Shown one piece after another: positions 1 to 6,354 of a stretch of DNA of 9,853 nucleotides; position 1 is the first letter of the stretch, and every line of letters starts with the position of its first letter. The position numbers were made by a program, and so were the translations under genes. Source of the DNA: Erysipelotrichaceae bacterium (GTDB lineage Bacteria; Bacillota_I; Bacilli_A; Erysipelotrichales; Erysipelotrichaceae); NCBI GenBank assembly GCA_017614055.1, contig JAGACP010000012.1:1-9853 (forward strand), given 5' to 3'. The notes below the pieces were generated by a model. That model saw only the letters and a list, made by a program, of their open reading frames with translations, was not told the origin of the DNA and searched no databases.

Positions 1-696
1 ATTGAACTGACCGTTTGATTTGTTCACGGCATTGGCCACGTAGTTCCTCATCCTGTCATAGGAGATGCCGTAGAGATCCGCAAGCACGGCTATCTGTTTC
101 AGATTGTCCGGTGTGCGGTATTTCATCGGAAACATCAGCGTCGATATGTCCCTGAGGAAATGATTCATGTCGAACAACGTGTTGAAATGATAGCCTTCTT
201 CGTTCCCTCTTTCAAGATAGGACTCGTCTTCCCTGGTCCAGTTCTTCAGATCGTCCGCAGAAAGCCTGTCGGATACATCTTCGAAACCGCGGTAGTCGCT
301 GTGTTCCTTCATGTCCGAAATCAGTTCATGGTAGTATTCGCCGGAAGTCTTCAAAATGAATTCGCGGACCAGGATGTCGTCATGAATGAACTCTTTCATC
401 TCAAGCGGAGCATTTGCCACGAGTATGTGGTTGGAACCCTGTTTCAGCGTCCTCAGCAGACGGAATCGGTTGAGATCTTTGACACTCTCTTCGAAGCTGT
501 CGATGGAGATGTTCAGTTTCCCGAGAAGATCGTTGATCTCTTCGTAAGAGTACAATGAGCCTCTCAGTACCAGATACTGGTAAAGCAGAAGACTCTTCTC
601 GCCGATGAGCGGAGCATAGAAAAAGACAAGAGATCTCAGTCTCTCGTTGTTCAGTTCAAAATCCACATCGACTTTGTACAGATCTTTTCCTAACAT
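1..696 (-). CDS. dnaB: DnaB-like replication initiation / membrane attachment protein, 5' part only
   Basis: Reading from the ATG at 694-696 the frame stays open to base 1, giving 232 residues with no stop, so the gene is cut by the left edge. The product begins MLGKDLYKVDVDFELNNERL and is helical and charged, with the YAPLIGEKSLLLYQYL segment typical of the N-terminal winged-helix region of Firmicutes DnaB/DnaD proteins, and a later stretch ending in LADLYGISYDRMRNYV. In Bacillus subtilis DnaB (about 470 residues) works with DnaD and DnaI to load the replicative helicase at the origin; this is not the E. coli DnaB helicase. Its start overlaps the last 7 nt of coaE (TAATATGTTAG) and has no clear Shine-Dalgarno, so it is probably translated by coupling to coaE. 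The family call rests on weak sequence resemblance plus strong synteny (polA-mutM-coaE-dnaB-dnaI); dnaI would be expected just outside the window. Confidence 0.85.
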   Translation of the reverse strand, partial: MLGKDLYKVDVDFELNNERLRSLVFFYAPLIGEKSLLLYQYLVLRGSLYSYEEINDLLGKLNISIDSFEESVKDLNRFRLLRTLKQGSNHILVANAPLEMKEFIHDDILVREFILKTSGEYYHELISDMKEHSDYRGFEDVSDRLSADDLKNWTREDESYLERGNEEGYHFNTLFDMNHFLRDISTLMFPMKYRTPDNLKQIAVLADLYGISYDRMRNYVANAVNKSNGQFN

Positions 697-1250
697 ATTA
701 CTTCAGCGAGCCACATGTCCACATATGCATAGAGCTCTTCAAGGCTACCATTATTATATATGATTTTGTCGGCTCTTTTTATTTTTTCTTCGACCGGCAT
801 CTGATTGTTCAGACGGTCCAGCGCATCCTGTCTGCCCATGCCTCTTTTTTCCAGTCTTGACACGATGATGTCCGTATCCGTGACTATCAGCAGATCATGG
901 TCGAAATAGCTGTCCCACCCCGCTTCGAAAAGCAGAGGGACCTCCGCGAACAGAGGGTCGTCCTTTCTTTCCTGCAGCCTTTTCAATATCAGCGGATGCA
1001 TTATCATCTCCAGGATCTTGCGCTTCTCAGGATCGGCGAAAACGATGGCAGAAAGCATCTTCTTGTCCAGCTCTTCATCTTTGAAGCATCCAGGGAAAAC
1101 TTCCTTCAAGGCAAGATATCCTTCATTGCCTTTTTCCAGCAGCAGCGCATTCTCTCTGTCGCAGTCGAAAACGTCATATCCCTTGGAGGAGATGTACTGA
1201 CATACGGCTGATTTTCCCGAACCTATGGTCCCCGTTACGGCTATCTTCAT
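690..1250 (-). CDS. coaE: Dephospho-CoA kinase
   Basis: Predicted 186-residue cytosolic enzyme that phosphorylates the ribose 3'-hydroxyl of dephospho-CoA with ATP, the last step of coenzyme A synthesis. Visible motifs are the P-loop GTIGSGKS at residues 7-14, the acidic FDCDR motif with Asp31 in the position of the catalytic Asp, the HPLI and VPLLFEAGW segments of the CoA-binding/lid region, and the C-terminal RADKIIYNNG motif. Length is slightly short of the usual 195-205. The open frame extends upstream to 1337, but the extra 29 residues are basic, lie inside mutM and resemble nothing in CoaE. The ATG at 1248-1250 places the P-loop correctly and forms a 4-nt ATGA overlap with the mutM stop, so that start is chosen. 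Its end overlaps dnaB by 7 nt. coaE between mutM and dnaB is common in Bacillota. Confidence 0.95.
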   Translation of the reverse strand: MKIAVTGTIGSGKSAVCQYISSKGYDVFDCDRENALLLEKGNEGYLALKEVFPGCFKDEELDKKMLSAIVFADPEKRKILEMIMHPLILKRLQERKDDPLFAEVPLLFEAGWDSYFDHDLLIVTDTDIIVSRLEKRGMGRQDALDRLNNQMPVEEKIKRADKIIYNNGSLEELYAYVDMWLAEVIC

Positions 1251-2062
1251 TTCTTCAGTATCTGGCACTTCTCGCAGTAGTAGGTCCCTCTTCCTCCTAC
1301 CGTTATCTTTCTGATCTTCGTTCCGCATACGGGACATGTCTCCATGGTATGCACCTTCAGGGAAAGCTGGAACCTTCCGGTCACGCCCAGCGACGAGGTA
1401 TACGATCTTATCGTCGTTCCTCCCGCCTTTATGGCTTTCTTCAGTATCTTTCTTGCGGAACTTATAAGTTCCTTCATGTCGTCTTCATCGAGTCTGTTTG
1501 CAGGAGTCCTTGGATCTGTATTCATCGCAAACAGTATCTCGTCGGCATAGATGTTCCCGATCCCGGCGACGAACGACTGATCCAGCAGTACCTGCTTGAT
1601 GGGGGCTTTTTTATCTTTCAGATAGTCTTTGCAGTAGTTCACATTGAACGCTTTGGAGAACGGTTCGGGACCGAGATCCTTGAAATCGTCGTATTCATCC
1701 TGTTTCTCGATGAGTTCCATCCTGCCGAACTTCCTCACGTCGTTGTATCTGAGCTGTCTTCCGTCGTCCAGCCAGAAAACGACATGGTCGTGCTTGCTCA
1801 AAGGCACGGAATCGTCCATTATGAAATACTTCCCTTCCATCCTCAGATGAGATACGAGCGTGATGTCGTCCATCTCGAACAGCAGATACTTGCCTCTTCT
1901 TCTGAAACTGCGGAAATGCTGCCCAGTCAGTTTCTTTCTGAAAGACGTCTCTGAACACGAGACGATCGGCTTGTAGAGTATCTTTATCTTCGTTATCTGT
2001 CTGTCCTTTATCTGCCTTTCAAGCGTGTCAAGGACAGTCTGCACCTCGGGAAATTCGGGCAT
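1247..2062 (-). CDS. mutM: Formamidopyrimidine-DNA glycosylase (Fpg/MutM)
   Basis: A 271-residue bifunctional base-excision repair enzyme that removes 8-oxoguanine and formamidopyrimidines and cleaves the strand by beta,delta-elimination. After Met removal, Pro2 is the Schiff-base nucleophile and Glu3 the acid (MPEFPEVQTV). Lys58 (RRGKYLLFE), the SHLRMEGKY loop at 71-79 and the VRKFGRM loop at 109-115 correspond to DNA-binding and base-flip intercalating segments. GIGNIYADE at 167-175 is the helix-two-turn-helix, and a C-terminal C4 zinc finger uses Cys243, Cys246, Cys263 and Cys266, with Arg258 in the finger hairpin. All catalytic positions are intact and the length is standard. The start is joined to the polA stop as TAATG (1-nt overlap), with a good Shine-Dalgarno GAGG at 2070-2073, 7 nt upstream. 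The TGA stop overlaps the coaE start. Cotranscription with polA fits a repair role, since Pol I fills the gap the glycosylase makes. Confidence 0.97.
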   Translation of the reverse strand: MPEFPEVQTVLDTLERQIKDRQITKIKILYKPIVSCSETSFRKKLTGQHFRSFRRRGKYLLFEMDDITLVSHLRMEGKYFIMDDSVPLSKHDHVVFWLDDGRQLRYNDVRKFGRMELIEKQDEYDDFKDLGPEPFSKAFNVNYCKDYLKDKKAPIKQVLLDQSFVAGIGNIYADEILFAMNTDPRTPANRLDEDDMKELISSARKILKKAIKAGGTTIRSYTSSLGVTGRFQLSLKVHTMETCPVCGTKIRKITVGGRGTYYCEKCQILKK

Positions 2063-4632
2063 TACTTCGCCTCGTACCAGTCTTTGCCTACGGCCAGAGA
2101 TGAATCAAGTCTGGTCTTCATCCTGTATGCGTTGAGCATGATATCCGGTATTATCCTCTTCATCGTTTCGACTTCACTGTCGGGAACGTCGAAGATCAGT
2201 TCGTCATGGACTTGAAGTATCAGCTTCGACTGAAGCTTCTCTTCTTTCAGTCTCCTGTATGCCTTCAGCATCGCGATCTTGATGATGTCGGCGGCACTGC
2301 CCTGAATGGTCGCATTCATGGCGGCACGCTTGCCGAATTCCCTCATCATGTAGTTCCTGTCGTTAATCTCTTTTATGTATCTTCTTCTGTTTAGTATGGT
2401 CTTCACATATCCGTTGTCCCTGCAGAAGCTGACCTGGTCGTCCATGTATTTCTTGATGTTGGGATATGTCAGATAGTAGTCATCTATGTATTTCTTCGCA
2501 TCCTTCACGGTCATCTGCGTCTGATTGGCCAGACCGAAGTCGCTTATGCCGTAGACCACGCCGAAGTTTATCGCCTTGGCATGTCTTCTGTCGATATCCG
2601 ATACTTCATTCATCTGAAGTCCGAAAATGTCCATGGCGGTCTTGGTGTGGATGTCGATGCCGGAATTGAAGGCTTCGATCATCCTTTCCTCGTCAGCCAG
2701 AGATGAAAGCACTCTGAGCTCGACCTGCGAATAGTCGCAGCTGATCAGCACGGAATCCTTCGAAGGCTTGAAAGCCTTCCTGATCTCCCTGGACTGTTCG
2801 TCGCGGATGGATATGTTCTGAAGGTTGGGATCGTAGCTGGAAAGTCTGCCTGTCTGGGTGATCATCTGGGTGAAGACCGTATGGATCTTTCCGTCTTCGC
2901 TTATGTATTTCTTCAGGCCTTCCGCATAGGTGGAATAAAGCTTCGAATACTTGCGGTATTCAAGGATGTCGGAAACCACAGGATGATAATCCGTCAGTCT
3001 GTTCAGTACTTCAGCGTTTGTCGAACCTTTCTTTATGTCGGGAAGCTCCAGTTCCGTATAAAGCACATCCGCAAGCTGCTTGGGCGAAGATATGTTGAAC
3101 TCATGTCCTACGCTTGCGTAGATCCTTTTCTCTATCTCGTCCAGTTTCTCTTTGGTGTTCCTGGCGATGACGTCAAGTTCCTCTTCATCGCAGTATACGC
3201 CTTCCTGTTCCATCGAATACAGCACTTCCACAAGCGGGAGCTCGAGATCCTGATAAAGGGATTCCATCTCTTTCTGTTTAAGCTCATCTCTGACCTTCGG
3301 ATATATCTCGACTAGACTGTCCATTATCTGGCTTAAATATGACATGAGCTCATCCTCGCTGTATTCCAGAGGCTTCTTCTCCGTACCGAAGATGGTCTTG
3401 CTGTCGGGGACGGTATCCTGACAGTAGTTGTTTATGATGCTGATGAGATCGCTGTTGTAGTTGTTTGCCAGGAAGCACATCAGGAAGATGTCGTCGTTAT
3501 TGGCTCCAAGGGCGATCTTGTTGTAGCTGAAACAGTGCATGACGGCCTTTAGATCGAAGAACGCTTTCCTGCTGTCTGAAGCGAGGAACTTCAATGTCTC
3601 TTCATCCTTCATCAGATCACTCATTGTTATGTATTCTTTCTTTCTCACATTTCCGAAAACAAGCCCCAGCAGTTCTCTTCTGTAATATGAAAACTCGTTG
3701 GAGACCAGATAGATGACAGGCTCCTCATGCATCTCTTTCGATATATGACTGACACGTTTCAGTGACGATTCTTTCTTCTTTACAGGTCCGCTGTCTCTTA
3801 CAAGTGAGTTCATCTCGTACTTCCTGAAGAATCCGTTCCTTCCGTCGTTGTCTATGTTCAGTCTGATGTCATCGAGTTCGATGTCGATGTCTACATCGGT
3901 CTTGATGGTCGCAAGAGTCTTGGACAGGAAGCATGAATCCCTGTCTTTTATGAGCTTCTCCTGAAGCTTGCCCTTGATGTCGTCAATGTGCTCATAAATG
4001 CCTTCGCACGTGTCGTATTCGTTGAGCAGCTTGACGGCCGTCTTGTCTCCGACGCCTTCCACGCCCTTTATGTTGTCGGACTTGTCTCCCGCAAGTCCCT
4101 TGTAGTCGATTATCTGGTAAGGCTTGAGACCGTATTCGTCCTTCAGTGCCTGCTCGTCCATCCTGGCGATGTCCGTCATGCCTTTTTTCATGACATAGAT
4201 GCTGGTGGAATCGTTTATCAGCTGCAGCATGTCCCTGTCGCTGGTCAGGACGCATGTCTCCATGTCGTACTTTCTTGAAAGCGTTCCGATGATGTCGTCG
4301 GCCTCTATGCCGTCATATTCGAGATATGGTATGTTGTAGGCCTCAAGCATCTCCCTGGCCAGGTCGAACTGGCTTGCGAGCTCCTCGGGAGTCTCCCTTC
4401 TTCCCGCCTTGTATTCGGGATCGATCTCATGTCTGAACGTATGCTTTCCCTTGTCGAAAGCGACTACGCAGTAGTCGGGTTCAATGGTCTTCAGTGCCTT
4501 GTTGAGCATATTCGCAAAAGCGTACACCGCATTGGTGTACACGCCCTTGCTGGTACGCATCATGTCTCCGTAGCTTGTGGCGTAGTACGCCCTGAAAAGA
4601 ACGGAGTTGCCGTCAATCAGCAGCAGCTTCAT
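2062..4632 (-). CDS. polA: DNA polymerase I, proofreading domain degenerate
   Basis: An 856-residue family A polymerase for Okazaki primer removal and repair gap filling. Residues 1-290 are the 5' nuclease: LLLIDGNS (Asp7), GIEADD at 108-113, TSDRDMLQLI at 130-139 and the helix-hairpin-helix DYKGLAGDKSDNIKGVEGVG at 176-195. Residues about 300-460 fill the place of the 3'-5' exonuclease, but the DxE of Exo I is absent (EEPVIYLVSN here) and the Exo II and Exo III acidic residues are not in recognisable motifs, so no proofreading is expected, as in Bacillus Pol I. The polymerase domain is intact: TQTGRLSS at 593-600, motif A SCDYSQVELR with Asp633, O-helix RRHAKAINFGVVYG (Arg682, Arg683, Lys686, Phe690, Tyr694), and motif C QVHDE with Asp810. 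Phe690 is the E. coli-type residue that disfavours dideoxynucleotides. The start overlaps the lipoprotein gene by 20 nt behind a weak purine run (GAAGAAAG). Confidence 0.98.
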   Translation of the reverse strand: MKLLLIDGNSVLFRAYYATSYGDMMRTSKGVYTNAVYAFANMLNKALKTIEPDYCVVAFDKGKHTFRHEIDPEYKAGRRETPEELASQFDLAREMLEAYNIPYLEYDGIEADDIIGTLSRKYDMETCVLTSDRDMLQLINDSTSIYVMKKGMTDIARMDEQALKDEYGLKPYQIIDYKGLAGDKSDNIKGVEGVGDKTAVKLLNEYDTCEGIYEHIDDIKGKLQEKLIKDRDSCFLSKTLATIKTDVDIDIELDDIRLNIDNDGRNGFFRKYEMNSLVRDSGPVKKKESSLKRVSHISKEMHEEPVIYLVSNEFSYYRRELLGLVFGNVRKKEYITMSDLMKDEETLKFLASDSRKAFFDLKAVMHCFSYNKIALGANNDDIFLMCFLANNYNSDLISIINNYCQDTVPDSKTIFGTEKKPLEYSEDELMSYLSQIMDSLVEIYPKVRDELKQKEMESLYQDLELPLVEVLYSMEQEGVYCDEEELDVIARNTKEKLDEIEKRIYASVGHEFNISSPKQLADVLYTELELPDIKKGSTNAEVLNRLTDYHPVVSDILEYRKYSKLYSTYAEGLKKYISEDGKIHTVFTQMITQTGRLSSYDPNLQNISIRDEQSREIRKAFKPSKDSVLISCDYSQVELRVLSSLADEERMIEAFNSGIDIHTKTAMDIFGLQMNEVSDIDRRHAKAINFGVVYGISDFGLANQTQMTVKDAKKYIDDYYLTYPNIKKYMDDQVSFCRDNGYVKTILNRRRYIKEINDRNYMMREFGKRAAMNATIQGSAADIIKIAMLKAYRRLKEEKLQSKLILQVHDELIFDVPDSEVETMKRIIPDIMLNAYRMKTRLDSSLAVGKDWYEAK

Positions 4633-5665
4633 CGCTTTCTTCGCTTTCTATGTTGTTCTGAGCGGCAGATTCATTTCCGCCGGAAGATGTCGCCATGTTT
4701 TCCAGGATACTGAGATTCTCATACATCAGGGACATGTAGTCCTTGCCGGATTCGATCTGCGAACTGGTCAGTGATGATATGTTGTATAAAGTGACTCTCT
4801 TGAGCCCCAGTTCCTCTTCAAGCTGTCCGAACAGTTCGATCATCTCATCGGACATGTTAGGTTCATATGCTATGTATTTCACGCCGTCGACGATGATCTT
4901 GTTCTTGATTACCTCGAGCTGTGCCTTGGAAGGAAGCGCTCCGTACTTGGAAAGACATACGGGATACACCTGGATGTTGAAGTCCTTCTGCCAGCAGCCG
5001 AACGAACCTGTCATCGACACGAACTTGATTGACTTGTTCTCCTTGACAAGCCTTGTCGCCAGAGCCTGGTACGAAGCGTCAAGAGCGATCAGCTCGTCCG
5101 CAACGGTCTGATAGTTCTCCTTGAAGAAGGCGGACTGCTCGACGTAGTTGCTGGAAAGATAGTCGTAGACATCCTTGGCCATGCAGTACATTCCGCTCGG
5201 AGACAGCCAGATGAACGGGTCCAGATCGAAGGCGTCCAGTTCGTTGAACGCATCGCCTTCATAGTAAGGTCCCTCGACATACGACACCTTGCCGTCGACG
5301 ATGACCGGAGTGTATCTCTTGTATTCATAAAGACAGTTGAGGATGGAAAGATCCCCTGCCGAGATATCGATGCCGAGGTCTCTTACCTGGTTCTCGTAGA
5401 GATCCATGTAAGGTTCCAGATTGCCTATGTGGAAAAGCACCAGGGAATCCTGGAGTATCTCCTCATAGTTGTCTACGATGTTGGCCGTCTGTACCAGGGA
5501 ATTTGTCTGGATCGAAACAGTCTCGATGCGGTTGCCGCCGATCCTGTTCAAAAGATAGCCTATCGGATATATCGTATAGGCGGTATAGCGCTTGACGCTT
5601 CCGCATCCCGCAAGAAGCATCACAAGCATCACGCACAGCATCTTTCTGATGAACTTCATACTCAT
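4613..5665 (-). CDS. ZnuA-like (cluster 9) solute-binding lipoprotein lacking metal ligands
   Basis: A 350-residue exported lipoprotein: a basic N-terminus, a hydrophobic segment at 9-20 and the lipobox LLAGC, with Cys21 as the lipidation site. The rest resembles metal-binding receptors of the ZnuA/AdcA/PsaA family: YTIYPIGYLLNRIGGNRIETVSI near the N-terminus, FHIGNLEPYMD at 78-88, LDPFIWLSP at 148-156, SFGCWQKDFNIQVYPV at 221-236 and AYEPNMSDEMIELF at 266-279. The metal-coordinating positions are replaced: no His in the first loop (QTNSLVQTA), Phe151 instead of His in DPHxWLSP, Thr219 or a neighbour instead of His before AFGY, and Asn295 instead of the C-terminal Asp/Glu. His79 is the only histidine in the protein. 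The usual His-rich loop is an acidic, aromatic stretch (132-150), and the tail (329-350) is Ser/Asn/Glu-rich. No permease or ATPase gene is nearby. The fold is fairly sure; the ligand and role are unknown, and metal transport looks unlikely. It sits between trmB (2-nt gap) and polA (20-nt overlap). Confidence 0.85.
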   Translation of the reverse strand: MSMKFIRKMLCVMLVMLLAGCGSVKRYTAYTIYPIGYLLNRIGGNRIETVSIQTNSLVQTANIVDNYEEILQDSLVLFHIGNLEPYMDLYENQVRDLGIDISAGDLSILNCLYEYKRYTPVIVDGKVSYVEGPYYEGDAFNELDAFDLDPFIWLSPSGMYCMAKDVYDYLSSNYVEQSAFFKENYQTVADELIALDASYQALATRLVKENKSIKFVSMTGSFGCWQKDFNIQVYPVCLSKYGALPSKAQLEVIKNKIIVDGVKYIAYEPNMSDEMIELFGQLEEELGLKRVTLYNISSLTSSQIESGKDYMSLMYENLSILENMATSSGGNESAAQNNIESEESDEAAAD

Positions 5666-5667
5666 AA

Positions 5668-6279
5668 TTATACCTTATGGTTCATGTATTTGGCATAGTA
5701 TATAGGCTTGCCTTCGGCGACGAATCTGGCCTGGTAGGCGGTCATCGGCTCATCTTCATTGATGTAGTTCCTGCTTGTCTCCAGCAGTCTGAAAGAAGAT
5801 GATTCGAAGTATCCCAGCGTGTCGTCAAAGAAGTCTTCGTTGTCCGTCTTGACAATAAGCATGCCCCCGTCTTTCAGCAGTTCCTGATACTTGGAAAGGA
5901 AAGTCGGATATGTGAGCCTTCTCTTGTGGTTCCTCTTTTTAGGCCAGGGATCGGAGAAATGCAGATAGATCACATCTATGCTGTTCTTTTCGAAAAGCTC
6001 CTCGATATGCGAAGCGTCTTCGAGAATCACCCTGAAATTCTCCAGTTTCCTGTCCTGTGCCTTCTTTATGGCTCTGGCGACGCATGTCGGTTCCTTTTCA
6101 AGTCCGACATAAAATACATCCCTGTTTCCGTCTGCCGATTCCGTGATGAAATCGCCCATGCCCATGCCTATCTCCACATAAAGAGGCATGCCGTCATGTC
6201 TGTTCAGACAGTTCTCTATGAGATATTCATTCTCATTCTCAAGAAACGGCTCGACCCATTTCTTCTTTCTCATACGCAT
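5668..6279 (-). CDS. trmB: tRNA (guanine-N7-)-methyltransferase
   Basis: A 203-residue SAM-dependent enzyme that makes m7G46 in the variable loop of tRNA. The N-terminal MRMRKKKWVEPFL matches the MRMRxKPWA start of Firmicutes TrmB. The SAM site is YVEIGMGMGDFI at 34-45 and VGLEKE at 58-63, and the family signature HFSDPWPKKRNHKRRLTYP spans 107-125, followed by VKTDNEDFF at 143-151. The C-terminal TxYE motif reads TAYQ (180-183), so its usual Glu is Gln183 here. The length is typical. The start at 6277-6279 is the first ATG after an in-frame stop, and MRM at the N-terminus is conserved in the family. No Shine-Dalgarno is seen at normal distance; instead a TACAAT box lies 6 nt before the ATG. 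It heads the operon that continues to dnaB. The Shine-Dalgarno of the next gene is embedded in its last codons. Confidence 0.96.
   Translation of the reverse strand: MRMRKKKWVEPFLENENEYLIENCLNRHDGMPLYVEIGMGMGDFITESADGNRDVFYVGLEKEPTCVARAIKKAQDRKLENFRVILEDASHIEELFEKNSIDVIYLHFSDPWPKKRNHKRRLTYPTFLSKYQELLKDGGMLIVKTDNEDFFDDTLGYFESSSFRLLETSRNYINEDEPMTAYQARFVAEGKPIYYAKYMNHKV
5673..5676 (-). promoter_or_regulatory. Shine-Dalgarno of the lipoprotein gene, inside the trmB 3' end
   Basis: AAGG lies 7 nt before the ATG at 5663-5665, within the HKV-stop codons of trmB. This spacing favours the first ATG (MSMK) over the second in-frame ATG at 5657-5659, which would be 13 nt away. It also implies that ribosomes finishing trmB clear or feed this site. 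Confidence 0.7.
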
Positions 6280-6285
6280 ACTACT

Positions 6286-6291
6286 ATTGTA
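6286..6291 (-). promoter_or_regulatory. Candidate -10 box for trmB and the downstream operon
   Basis: TACAAT on the minus strand is separated from the trmB ATG by exactly 6 nt (AGTAGT), placing the expected transcription start at or next to the A of the ATG. No good -35 hexamer sits 16-18 nt upstream (CCGATA at 17 nt spacing). A promoter is needed here because a strong terminator ends the pnp transcript about 30 nt upstream. The assignment rests on the -10 match, the position after the terminator and the same layout at two other genes in the window. Confidence 0.5.
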
Positions 6292-6320
6292 CTACGAAGA
6301 CCTTTATATATCGGAACAAG

Positions 6321-6348
6321 AAAAAAGCTGTTACTCAGTAACAGCTTT
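6321..6348 (-). terminator. Intrinsic terminator of pnp
   Basis: A perfect 11-bp inverted repeat (6324-6334 with 6338-6348, AAAGCTGTTAC arm, 3-nt loop) starts 6 nt after the pnp stop codon. On the minus strand the hairpin runs directly into a U-tract (TTTTTT, the first three paired in the stem) followed by CTTGTT. This is a textbook Rho-independent terminator for transcription leaving pnp, and it separates pnp from the trmB operon. The opposite strand offers an A-run upstream but no gene that converges on it, so bidirectional use is not suggested. Confidence 0.93.
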
Positions 6349-6354
6349 GATCGT

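Noticed and set aside
160..558. 132-residue open frame on the plus strand at the left edge
   Set aside because: It lies opposite the uninterrupted minus-strand dnaB frame, which is supported by gene order and protein pattern.
690..1337. Longer 215-residue version of CoaE starting at 1337
   Set aside because: The extra N-terminal 29 residues are basic, lie within the mutM zinc-finger coding region and do not belong to the CoaE fold; the ATG at 1248-1250 fits the P-loop position and the ATGA junction.
1349..1954. 201-residue open frame on the plus strand opposite mutM
   Set aside because: Antisense shadow of an intact, fully conserved gene with no ribosome binding site or family resemblance.
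6321..6348. Perfect inverted repeat considered as an operator or small RNA
   Set aside because: Position just after the pnp stop, the 3-nt loop and the immediate U-tract are fully explained by an intrinsic terminator.
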